Assembly: GCA_934394595.1 (NCBI GenBank)
Contig: CAKRRX010000048.1
Location: forward strand, 1 to 17,421
DNA length: 17,421 nucleotides
Direction: 5' to 3'
Origin: an uncultured Blautia sp.
GTDB lineage: Bacteria; Bacillota; Clostridia; Lachnospirales; Lachnospiraceae
Shown here: positions 12,078-17,421 of the stretch, piece by piece
How positions within the stretch are numbered: position 1 is the stretch's first letter
Layout of the letters: every line of letters begins with the position of its first letter
Made by a program: the position numbers and the translations under genes
The notes under the pieces: model-generated
Told to the model about the DNA's origin: nothing
Seen by the model: the letters and a program-made list of their open reading frames with translations, nothing else
Database searches by the model: none

Positions 12078-12094
12078 AATACAAAGTTATTACA
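12078..12094 (-). promoter_or_regulatory. WalR-like site upstream of the coiled-coil hydrolase gene
   Basis: On the minus strand it reads TGTAAT-AACTT-TGTATT, one base off the WalR consensus TGTWAH-N5-TGTWAH. It shares 14 of 17 bases, including the whole spacer, with 10380-10396. It lies 38 bp upstream of the -35 box, a position usual for activation. Confidence 0.45.
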
Positions 12095-12132
12095 AAATGT
12101 TACAGAAATTTAAAATTTATTTCGATTTGGGG

Positions 12133-12161
12133 TTGAAATCTTTTCAAACCTGTGCTAATAT
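12133..12161 (+). promoter_or_regulatory. Promoter of the coiled-coil NlpC/P60 gene
   Basis: TTGAAA (12133-12138) and TAATAT (12156-12161) are 17 bp apart. A dyad, TTGAAA-N3-TTTCAA, overlaps the -35. The leader of about 75 nt ends in a GAGGGTG ribosome site. Confidence 0.65.
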
Positions 12162-12243
12162 GTAGCAAGATTAATTAATTGTTGCAAACATATTACGAAT
12201 TAAGTAGTTTAGATTATCAATAAGATTACGAGGGTGATAAAAC

Positions 12244-13599
12244 ATGAAGAAAAGAATTGTATGTCTGACACTGGCGATTTTAATGTGCGGCTCACAGGTA
12301 GTCAGCGTAAGCGCTGACAGAGAGAGCGACTTAAGAGAAGAGCAGGCCTGGACAAGCCAGCAGCTTGATGCTACATATTCCCGCATGAGTGTTCTTTGGG
12401 AGCAGAAACAGCAGCTTGAGAATCAGATCGCATCTCTGAATTCTGATCTTGTAAATGTTATGGTCTCCATTGAAACACTGGAAGGAGATATCACTGCAAA
12501 GCAGGCTGAGATTGAGAAGACACAGGGTGACCTGACCAAGGCTCAGAATGCCAAAGATAAGCAGTACAGTGCTATGAAAAAGCGTATCCAGTATCTCTAT
12601 GAGAAAGGCGGAAATAATGCCTGGTTCCAGATGATGCTGAACGCAGACAATCTGGCAGATCTTCTTACCAGAGCTGAGTATACACAGCAGATGTATGAGC
12701 AGGACAGAGAGAGCCTTCAGAAATATGCAAGAACCATCGAAGAGGTTCAGAAGCTGGAAGAACAGTACGAGCAGGAGAAAGCTGATTTCGAGACTATGAA
12801 GCAGGAATATGAGGATCAGCAGTCCAATCTTCAGTATCAGCTGGAGGTAACCCGTGCAAATAGTGCAGACTGTGAGAATGAGATCGCATATGCACAGCAG
12901 CAGGCTACCGAGTATGCGAACCTTCTTGTACAGCAGCAGGCTGAGATCGAGCAGCTTGAGGCTGAGCGTATTGCAGCAGAGGAAGAAGCAAGACGCCAGG
13001 CAGAGGCTGAGGCAGCCGCAGCTGCAGCAGCTCAGGAGTCTGATGGTGGATCTGATGAGGATTCTACCGGTGATGTACAGTATGACGAAGAGGGCAATGT
13101 GATCAGCAGTGATTCAGGAAGCTCCACTGATTATGAATACGATGAGTATGGTAATGTGATTGACTCTGATAATACCGTGGACACCAGCTCCTATGACAGT
13201 GATTCTTCTGACAGCTCCAGCAGCTCCGATAGCTCTTCTTCCAGCAGTTCTTCCGGTTCCGGATCTTCTGTTGTAGATTATGCTACACAGTTTGTTGGTA
13301 ATCCATATGTATGGGGTGGCACAAGCCTTACCGGTGGTGCTGACTGCTCCGGATTTGTTCAGAGCGTATATGCGAACTTTGGCGTAAGCCTTCCCAGAAC
13401 TTCCTATGAGCAGCAGAATGCAGGTTACGAAGTATCTTATGCAGATGCTCAGCCTGGAGATCTGATCTGCTACGGCGGACATGTTGCAATTTACATGGGC
13501 AACGGACAGATCGTACATGCATCCAATGCCAGAGACGGAATCAAGATCAGCGATAATGCTGCATACAGAACCATCACTTCTGTAAGACGTCTTGTATAA
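12244..13599 (+). CDS. Secreted coiled-coil NlpC/P60 endopeptidase
   Basis: The product has 451 residues. A signal peptide (1-24, cleavage after VSVSA) is followed by a long coiled coil (about 26-255, two helical blocks rich in Gln and Glu, with LYEKGGNNAWFQMMLNADNLADLLTRAEY between), an Ala run, and an acidic Ser/Asp-rich linker (about 265-340) with a twice-repeated YDExGNVI motif. The C-terminal NlpC/P60 domain (343-451) has Cys368 (ADCSGF), His413 (GGHVAIY) and His425 (VHAS). The coiled-coil architecture matches the PcsB/CwlO-type hydrolases, which are held inactive until engaged by the FtsEX complex at the division site or side wall. It would cut the stem peptide next to diaminopimelate, the product of the ddh gene nearby. 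Confidence 0.92.
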   Translation: MKKRIVCLTLAILMCGSQVVSVSADRESDLREEQAWTSQQLDATYSRMSVLWEQKQQLENQIASLNSDLVNVMVSIETLEGDITAKQAEIEKTQGDLTKAQNAKDKQYSAMKKRIQYLYEKGGNNAWFQMMLNADNLADLLTRAEYTQQMYEQDRESLQKYARTIEEVQKLEEQYEQEKADFETMKQEYEDQQSNLQYQLEVTRANSADCENEIAYAQQQATEYANLLVQQQAEIEQLEAERIAAEEEARRQAEAEAAAAAAAQESDGGSDEDSTGDVQYDEEGNVISSDSGSSTDYEYDEYGNVIDSDNTVDTSSYDSDSSDSSSSSDSSSSSSSSGSGSSVVDYATQFVGNPYVWGGTSLTGGADCSGFVQSVYANFGVSLPRTSYEQQNAGYEVSYADAQPGDLICYGGHVAIYMGNGQIVHASNARDGIKISDNAAYRTITSVRRLV

Positions 13600-13617
13600 T
13601 TTCTATAAAAATATCAT

Positions 13618-13653
13618 TTCCCTCCCAGTGCAAGAGCCGGGAGGGAATTTTTT
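13618..13653 (+). terminator. Terminator after the coiled-coil hydrolase gene
   Basis: TTCCCTCCC (13618-13626) pairs perfectly with GGGAGGGAA (13639-13647), followed by six T residues. Confidence 0.92.
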
Positions 13654-13697
13654 ACTTTAGGCTTTAGCCACGCAATAACAAAAATTGCAGATAGGGG

Positions 13698-13726
13698 TTG
13701 ACAGGGAATGTGACCAGTGGTATTAT
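13698..13726 (+). promoter_or_regulatory. Promoter of the cobalamin riboswitch transcript
   Basis: TTGACA (13698-13703) and TATTAT (13721-13726) are 17 bp apart; transcription would start near 13733, about 20 bases before the riboswitch. Confidence 0.75.
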
Positions 13727-13753
13727 GATGCCAGTATAATTCCATATTGAACA

Positions 13754-13920
13754 TATTAAGTGCTGGTAGCTGTAAGCTGGCAGAAAGAGGGAATCAGGTG
13801 AGAGTCCTGAGCGATCCGGTCACTGTAACAGAGGAGCGAATCTCATAGTCCATTGTACATATGTATGAGAAGGAGAGAGGATGCGATGATGCTGAAGTCA
13901 GGAAACCTGCTTAGTATGGC
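13754..13920 (+). ncRNA. Cobalamin (B12) riboswitch
   Basis: The conserved blocks occur in order: AGAGGGAATCAGGTGAGAGTCC (the GGGAA...GGTGxxAxTCC element, about 13787-13808), CGGTCACTGT (the GxCACTGT element, about 13818-13827), and GAAGTCAGGAAACCTGC (the AAGxCAGGAxACCTGC B12 box, about 13893-13909). The 5' part pairs through GCTGGT...AGCTGGC. The aptamer binds adenosylcobalamin or a relative and usually turns off corrinoid transport or synthesis genes. A hairpin and T run at 13986-14010 can serve as expression platform. The first gene downstream is the small Cys-rich protein at 14247. Confidence 0.93.
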
Positions 13921-13983
13921 GAGGTTAAACTTCCGATGAAAGTGTAACAACCAGTTTTAGGGAATCCGCAGCCCTGAAATGTT

Positions 13984-14010
13984 GCCCGCTTTTATGAGCG
14001 GACATTTTTT
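13984..14010 (+). terminator. Terminator hairpin behind the riboswitch
   Basis: CCGCT (13986-13990) pairs with AGCGG (13997-14001), and TTTTTT follows at 14005-14010. It is the likely off-state terminator of the riboswitch. Confidence 0.65.
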
Positions 14011-14017
14011 ATGGAAT

Positions 14018-14131
14018 ATCGCCTGTTCAGAAGAATTATACAGATTAAATGGCAGGCGATACTACTTCGGATGAACCCGTTCCCTCCGCGTATATTATGA
14101 ACGGATCATATTCTACCTCGGAGTAGCATCG
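14018..14131 (+). repeat. Overlapping inverted repeats between riboswitch and Cys-rich gene
   Basis: ATCGCCTG (14018-14025) pairs perfectly with CAGGCGAT (14053-14060). The bases at 14057-14069 (CGATACTACTTCG) also pair with CGGAGTAGCATCG (14119-14131, one mismatch and one wobble), enclosing CCGTTC (14077-14082) with GAACGG (14099-14104). The two outer stems share 14057-14060, so they compete. No gene is seen in 13921-14246. The structure may be a small intergenic repeat element or an extra regulatory fold. Confidence 0.5.
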
Positions 14132-14167
14132 CTCCCCCTCTTAAGTAAATAAGGATGAATTTCAGAA

Positions 14168-14190
14168 GCCGCGTCAGCGGTATTTTTTTT
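14168..14190 (+). terminator. Short terminator before the Cys-rich gene
   Basis: CCGC (14169-14172) pairs with GCGG (14177-14180), followed by eight T residues at 14183-14190. The stem is short, so termination may be partial. It lies 56 bases before the next start codon. Confidence 0.5.
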
Positions 14191-14246
14191 ACACATTTAT
14201 AAGCTTTAGATTGTTTTGTCAGGATGTGAGAAAGGAGAGCAAAGAA

Positions 14247-14552
14247 ATGGAAAAAAAATACTGGGAAGATAAGGAATACTCATATTTCAGCCATAAGAAA
14301 TGTGAATTTTTCCCCTGCCACAAAGGAGCAGATCCGGAAGATTTTAACTGCCTGTTCTGTTATTGCCCCCTTTATGCACTGGGGGACAAGTGTGGTGGGA
14401 ATTTTCGTTATACAGAGAAGGGGATTAAGGACTGTACCAATTGCCAGCTTCCTCATAAACGCAAGAATTATGGATATGTGACGGGGAAATATCAGGAACT
14501 GGCAACTTTGATGCAAGAGATAAGAGAAAGAGAAGAGGAAGCATCAGAGTAG
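14247..14552 (+). CDS. Cysteine-rich small domain protein (corrinoid-linked metal-binding family)
   Basis: The product has 101 residues. The ATG after AAGGAGA was chosen; the frame stays open 12 codons upstream without a ribosome site. The cysteines follow KKCEFFPCHK, FNCLFCYCPLYALGDKCGGNF, DCTNCQLPHKR, the pattern of the 'cysteine-rich small domain' family (PF04071 type, from memory), often found beside or fused to corrinoid biosynthesis genes. At least eight Cys and several His could hold metal. The last 25 residues are a charged helix. The B12 riboswitch upstream supports a role in corrinoid or cobalt handling. The exact role is not known to me. Confidence 0.8.
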   Translation: MEKKYWEDKEYSYFSHKKCEFFPCHKGADPEDFNCLFCYCPLYALGDKCGGNFRYTEKGIKDCTNCQLPHKRKNYGYVTGKYQELATLMQEIREREEEASE

Positions 14553-14617
14553 GATATATCGGGAAAGAAGCTTTGCAAAAAAGTAGTTTTACAAAAAAGA
14601 AATATTGTCTATATAAG

Positions 14618-14655
14618 AAAGAGACTGTCGTACAAGAGCGATAGCCTCTTTTTAT
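14618..14655. terminator. Terminator shared by converging genes
   Basis: AAGAG-ACTGTCG pairs imperfectly with GCGATAG-CCTCTT around the loop TACAAGA. T residues follow on the plus strand, and a weaker T-rich stretch on the minus strand. It separates the Cys-rich gene from the converging phosphoesterase gene. Confidence 0.65.
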
Positions 14656-14672
14656 ATAGATGAAAATGAGTC

Positions 14673-15386
14673 TTACCGAATACTAAGGAGCATTTTTAAT
14701 TTGGGAATCTGGTTGTTCAAAATCAGACTCTCCGGGAACATAGCCTGATGGACAAAGTCTGCCGCATAGGTAAAATCTCCGATGTGTTCTGCTCCGTGGC
14801 TGTCACTGGATAATACGATAGGAACCAGGTACTTGCGGCAGTAAAACAGGATGGCGGCGCAGTTCTCTTTAGTGTCTCCGCGGTAGCCGTAAGGGGCAAG
14901 AGAAGCCTCATTGATCTCCAGGATTACCTGATTTTCGCCGGCTGCATGGATGACCTTATCATAATCGATGGAATACTGGGTATTGTCTATGTGCCCCAGA
15001 ACCTTTACCACAGGGTTCTTCATTGCCCCAAGGAGAGCCTGGGTGTTTTCTTCCTTGTCCGATGGATGAAAATTCTGGGTGTGCATGCTGGCGATGGCGT
15101 AATCCAGCCGGTTAAGAAGCTCCTGATCCAGATCCACTCTGCCATCGGTATCCAGAATATTCAGCTCGATCCCGTACAACAGGTCTACCCCGAAGCGCTT
15201 CCGCGGGGAATAGGTAAGGCTGCGAAAATAAGAGGGAGTCCCGGAGGCCAAAGTGGCAGGCCCGTGGTCAGTAATGCCAAGAAGCTTCAGCCCCTTGCGG
15301 GAGGCTGCTTTTGCCATGTCGCTGATGGTACAGCTGGTGCCATGTCCACTGGCGACGGAGTGGGTATGTATATCAGAAAGATACAT
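14673..15386 (-). CDS. PHP-domain metal-dependent phosphoesterase (YcdX-like)
   Basis: The chosen start (AGGAG about 11 bases upstream) gives 237 residues; an upstream hydrophobic extension to 15551 crosses the promoter and is not used. The metal-binding motifs of the PHP barrel are all present: DIHTHS (His7, His9), SGHGT (His15), TDHG (Asp40, His41), GIELN (Glu74), ASMH (His102), GHID (His132) and SSDSHG (Asp195, His197). These enzymes use three metal ions to hydrolyse phosphate monoesters in the cytoplasm. Length and motif spacing fit the YcdX-type group (about 245 residues) rather than histidinol phosphatases. The natural substrate is not evident. It is a single gene facing the riboswitch unit. 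Confidence 0.9.
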   Translation of the reverse strand: MYLSDIHTHSVASGHGTSCTISDMAKAASRKGLKLLGITDHGPATLASGTPSYFRSLTYSPRKRFGVDLLYGIELNILDTDGRVDLDQELLNRLDYAIASMHTQNFHPSDKEENTQALLGAMKNPVVKVLGHIDNTQYSIDYDKVIHAAGENQVILEINEASLAPYGYRGDTKENCAAILFYCRKYLVPIVLSSDSHGAEHIGDFTYAADFVHQAMFPESLILNNQIPKLKMLLSIR

Positions 15387-15423
15387 GAAAAAATCATCTC
15401 CTGTTCTGGAAATTCTTGATTTC

Positions 15424-15452
15424 AGTATGGCAGAGTCCCTGGAACCTGTCAA
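15424..15452 (-). promoter_or_regulatory. Promoter of the PHP phosphoesterase gene
   Basis: On the minus strand, TTGACA (15447-15452) and CATACT (15424-15429) are 17 bp apart; the start codon is at 15386. Confidence 0.65.
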
Positions 15453-15471
15453 TAGGAAAAACAGCAAAAAT

Positions 15472-15482
15472 ACATAAAACAA
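15472..15482 (+). repeat. ACATAAAACAA motif, copy upstream of the microcompartment promoter
   Basis: The same 11-mer occurs twice in tandem at 16589-16609, just before the aldolase promoter. A related ACATATAAACA lies at 15492-15502, and an AAACCAC motif is near both sites. It may be a shared regulator site, though the A-rich composition makes chance possible. Confidence 0.35.
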
Positions 15483-15544
15483 ACAAAAACAACATATAAA
15501 CACATGCAAAACCACACGATAAAAGAAAATAAATGTTGTTTTTA

Positions 15545-15573
15545 TTGACACTTAAAAAGAGGAATAGTATAAT
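15545..15573 (+). promoter_or_regulatory. Promoter of the eutS-eutP microcompartment genes
   Basis: TTGACA (15545-15550) and TATAAT (15568-15573) are perfect consensus boxes 17 bp apart. An AGGAGG ribosome site precedes the start codon at 15645. Confidence 0.85.
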
Positions 15574-15644
15574 CAAAAAAGAACAACAGAAATTACGGAC
15601 GGGTAAAAACAAAGGTTTTGTACGTTTTTTGACAGGAGGTACAT

Positions 15645-16022
15645 ATGGGATACACAGATAACATGTCCCCGGAGATGAAACAGCGTATTGTTCAGGAACT
15701 GGTACCAGGCAAGCAGATTTCGCTGGCTCATATTATTGCCAATCCGGATAAGATCCTTTATACCAAGTTAGGGCTGGATCCGTCTCTGGATTATTCCCGC
15801 GCTGCTATTGGAATCATGACCGTAAGCCCTGCAGAGACCGCTATTATTATGGCAGATATCGCCATGAAGTCTTCTGGGATCGAGCTTGGATTTGTAGATC
15901 GTTTCAGCGGTAGCCTGATCATCACAGGTACAGTATCAGAGGTGGAGGCTTCAACCAGTGCTATACTGGACTATGTGGGAAATAAGCTGGGCTTTACCTT
16001 ATGCCCTATTACAAGGACCTGA
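15645..16022 (+). CDS. eutS: Bacterial microcompartment shell protein, EutS/PduU type
   Basis: The product has 125 residues. The segment VQELVPGKQISLAHIIANPDKILYTKLGL is the typical start of EutS/PduU, a circularly permuted BMC-domain shell protein. It continues AAIGIMTVSPAETAIIMADIAMKSSGIELGFVDRFSGSLIITGTVSEVEASTSAILDYV, the rest of the BMC fold. These hexamers tile the protein shell, and the N-terminal strands form a small barrel over the pore. Family length is about 110-116, so this one has a few extra residues at both ends. It is first in the operon, 6 bp before the GTPase gene. The symbol follows the Eut naming; PduU would be equally fair, because the aldolase downstream points to propanediol rather than ethanolamine. 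Confidence 0.93.
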   Translation: MGYTDNMSPEMKQRIVQELVPGKQISLAHIIANPDKILYTKLGLDPSLDYSRAAIGIMTVSPAETAIIMADIAMKSSGIELGFVDRFSGSLIITGTVSEVEASTSAILDYVGNKLGFTLCPITRT

Positions 16023-16028
16023 TGTATT

Positions 16029-16523
16029 ATGAAGAAAATGGTTCTGATCGGCCGCAGTGAGGCTGGAAAGACAACTCTTACCCAGGCACTGCGTGGAGAA
16101 AAAATACATTATCATAAAACACAGTATGTAAATAATTTTGATGTGATCGTGGATACGCCAGGTGAGTATGCCCAGACCAAGGGACTGGGACATGCCCTGG
16201 CGTTGTATACTTATGAGTCTGATATTGTGGGACTTCTGGTGTCGGCTACAGAGCCTTACTGCCTATTCCCGCCCTGTATCACCTGTATGGCCAACCGTGA
16301 GGTGATCGGGATCGTGACCAAGATCCACGATCCTGATGCAAATGTAAAGCTTGCCACATCCTGGCTGCAGCTTGCCGGCTGCAAGAAGATTTTTTATGTT
16401 GATTCCAAACAGCAGGAGGGAATCCCGGAAATCCTGGAATATCTCAGGGAGGATGGAGATGTGATGCCCTGGGAAGAAGGGGGAGAGGCGAATAAAGCAG
16501 TCGGTAAAGAAAACTGCCCTTAA
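16029..16523 (+). CDS. eutP: Microcompartment-associated GTPase, EutP/PduV type
   Basis: The product has 164 residues. The P-loop is GRSEAGKTT (8-16), switch II DTPGEY (42-47), and the guanine-specificity motif is TKIHD (97-101) in place of NKxD, as usual in this family. The small Ras-like domain ends near 145 and is followed by a Glu-rich tail. EutP/PduV proteins associate with microcompartments and may help position or assemble them; some have acetate kinase activity reported. The region before the VTK strand reads PPCITCMANREVIG, where many relatives have Gly/Phe/Ala, so a CxxC pair (83, 86) is added. The start has no clear ribosome site and probably relies on coupling to the shell gene just upstream. 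Confidence 0.92.
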   Translation: MKKMVLIGRSEAGKTTLTQALRGEKIHYHKTQYVNNFDVIVDTPGEYAQTKGLGHALALYTYESDIVGLLVSATEPYCLFPPCITCMANREVIGIVTKIHDPDANVKLATSWLQLAGCKKIFYVDSKQQEGIPEILEYLREDGDVMPWEEGGEANKAVGKENCP

Positions 16524-16588
16524 CCCCTAAAATGTGGTAAAAACAGGAAAAACCACGAAAAACAACACAGATAGCACAAAGAAATTCC

Positions 16589-16609
16589 ACATAAAACAAC
16601 ATAAAACAA
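16589..16609 (+). repeat. Tandem ACATAAAACAA motif before the aldolase promoter
   Basis: Two copies (16589-16599 and 16599-16609) share one base. They end 10 bp before the -35 box, a position suited to an activator. Compare 15472-15482. Confidence 0.35.
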
Positions 16610-16619
16610 CAGAAAAACC

Positions 16620-16648
16620 TTGACTTATACTGTGGAATGGTGTAAACT
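16620..16648 (+). promoter_or_regulatory. Promoter of the aldolase gene
   Basis: TTGACT (16620-16625) and TAAACT (16643-16648) are 17 bp apart; transcription would begin near 16655, giving a leader of about 110 nt. Confidence 0.65.
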
Positions 16649-16666
16649 TACATCATAACCCAAAAA

Positions 16667-16739
16667 GTAACAGGCTAGCTATGCGCAGCCATAATAAGTT
16701 ACCCGGTGCGGTACTATAAAATACATAATCCACCGCACC
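16667..16739 (+). promoter_or_regulatory. Two-hairpin leader of the aldolase gene
   Basis: The first hairpin is GTAAC (16667-16671) with GTTAC (16698-16702), enclosing GGCT (16673-16676) with AGCC (16687-16690). The second is GGTGCGGT (16705-16712), pairing perfectly with ACCGCACC (16732-16739) around a 19-nt A-rich loop. No T run follows, so it is not a terminator. It may stabilise the mRNA or be a binding site. The AGGAGG ribosome site lies 12 bases beyond. Confidence 0.55.
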
Positions 16740-16765
16740 TGAATGTGCTTAAGGAGGAAAAAAGC

Positions 16766-17421
16766 ATGGTAAACGAATACGAAATCAAAAAACAGATTTG
16801 CGACATCGGAAGAAGAATCTATAACCGTAACATGGTTGCAGCAAATGACGGTAACATCTCTGTAAAACTGAATGATAACGAGTTCCTTTGCACACCTACT
16901 GGTGTATCCAAAGGCTTCATGACTCCAGAGTTCATCTGTAAAGTAGATGCAAAAGGAAATGTTCTTCAGGCTAACCCGGGATTCAAACCATCATCTGAGA
17001 TCAAGATGCATATGAGAGTATATGAGAAGAGACCTGATGTAGGATCTGTTGTACATGCTCATCCGATTTATGCAACATCTTTCGCTATCGCAGGCATCCC
17101 GCTTACACAGCCGATCATGCCAGAGGCTGTTATCGCTCTTGGATGTGTTCCGATCGCTGAGTACGGTACACCTTCTACAATGGAGATTCCGGATAACCTT
17201 GAGAAATATCTTCCATATTTTGATGCAGTTCTTCTTGAGAACCATGGTGCTCTTACCTGGAGTACAGATCTGAACGCTGCATACATGAAAATGGAGTCTG
17301 TAGAGTTCTACGCACAGCTTCTGTATCAGAGCAAGCTCCTTGGCGGCCCGAAGGAATTTGATAAAGAGAACATCAAGAAACTTTATGAGATCCGTCGTAA
17401 ATTCGGTATGCCTGGAAAACA
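16766..17421 (+). CDS. fucA: Class II aldolase, L-fuculose-phosphate aldolase type (cut by window end)
   Basis: A total of 218 codons are visible and the frame is still open at the window end; family length is about 215-225, so little is missing. Zinc ligands are clear: HAHP (His98, His100) and NHGA (His160), with the catalytic Glu78 in SSEIKMH. GNIS near residue 30 and TPTGVSKG near 43 bind the phosphate. The enzyme splits L-fuculose 1-phosphate (or rhamnulose 1-phosphate in related members) into dihydroxyacetone phosphate and L-lactaldehyde. Placement directly after eutS and eutP suggests a fucose/rhamnose microcompartment locus in which lactaldehyde becomes 1,2-propanediol. An AAGGAGG site stands before the ATG. 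Confidence 0.9.
   Translation, partial: MVNEYEIKKQICDIGRRIYNRNMVAANDGNISVKLNDNEFLCTPTGVSKGFMTPEFICKVDAKGNVLQANPGFKPSSEIKMHMRVYEKRPDVGSVVHAHPIYATSFAIAGIPLTQPIMPEAVIALGCVPIAEYGTPSTMEIPDNLEKYLPYFDAVLLENHGALTWSTDLNAAYMKMESVEFYAQLLYQSKLLGGPKEFDKENIKKLYEIRRKFGMPGK

Noticed and set aside
14946..15419. Plus-strand frame of 157 codons opposite the PHP gene
   Set aside because: It is a shadow; the minus-strand frame has a complete set of metal-binding motifs.
15387..15551. Hydrophobic N-terminal extension of the PHP phosphoesterase
   Set aside because: It spans the gene's own promoter, and the PHP fold starts exactly at the chosen methionine.
16589..16609. Possible CRISPR-like tandem repeat
   Set aside because: Only two 10-base units without spacers; no cas genes in the window.

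Overview
The window looks like a chromosome segment of a gut Clostridia bacterium, most likely a Lachnospiraceae (Blautia/Roseburia/Dorea-like; inferred, no marker gene is present). The reasons are an AAGGAGG-type ribosome-site style, a meso-diaminopimelate dehydrogenase, DUF5685 and DnaJ-like genes, choline-binding-type cell-wall repeats, a cobalamin riboswitch, and the start of a fucose/propanediol-type bacterial microcompartment locus. No rRNA, tRNA or CRISPR array was seen.

Region 1 (about 98-7052) is an AT-rich integrated mobile element of about 6.9 kb. It lies inside the last codons of a host gene whose 3' end enters at the left edge (2-121). The ends are marked by a 29-bp imperfect direct repeat (attL 87-115, attR 7031-7059; 26/29 identical, 11-bp perfect core). 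Both copies encode the same C-terminal peptide followed by a stop, so the element replaces the host gene's tail with a synonymous one. Near the ends are five same-direction AATGGYGTA repeats, probable integrase arm sites. From left to right the element carries a promoter with a palindromic operator and a terminator-ended leader or small RNA; a small winged-helix protein; a divergent HU-like protein; a tiny membrane protein on the minus strand; a serine recombinase behind an iterated GTATCAAAA promoter region; a minus-strand membrane/zinc-ribbon protein divergent from an XRE repressor with shared AGTTGAC operators; a DUF6431-like gene interrupted at an A7 run; a translationally coupled pair of membrane-anchored and secreted beta-rich proteins; and an excisionase-integrase operon behind an attenuator-like leader. 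No relaxase, coupling protein or conjugation pore is visible, so the element would need help to transfer between cells.

Region 2 (7129-9050) is a tight three-gene operon: a membrane zinc-ribbon protein, a DUF5685 protein, and a J-domain/TPR protein with a cysteine-rich tail.

Region 3 (9129-13653) has a cell-wall theme. It holds meso-DAP dehydrogenase and two secreted NlpC/P60-type peptidoglycan hydrolases, one with cell-wall-binding repeats and one with a long coiled coil. Both hydrolase genes have a WalR-like site near the promoter, with the same AACTT spacer.

Region 4 (13698-14552) is a cobalamin riboswitch, three further hairpin structures, and a small cysteine-rich protein of a family linked to corrinoid metabolism. 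A PHP-family phosphoesterase gene then runs on the minus strand (14673-15386).

Region 5 (15545-17421, runs off the window) starts a microcompartment locus: a EutS/PduU shell protein, a EutP/PduV GTPase, and a class II (fuculose-phosphate type) aldolase behind its own promoter and structured leader. In such loci the aldolase makes lactaldehyde, which is reduced to propanediol and processed in the shell.
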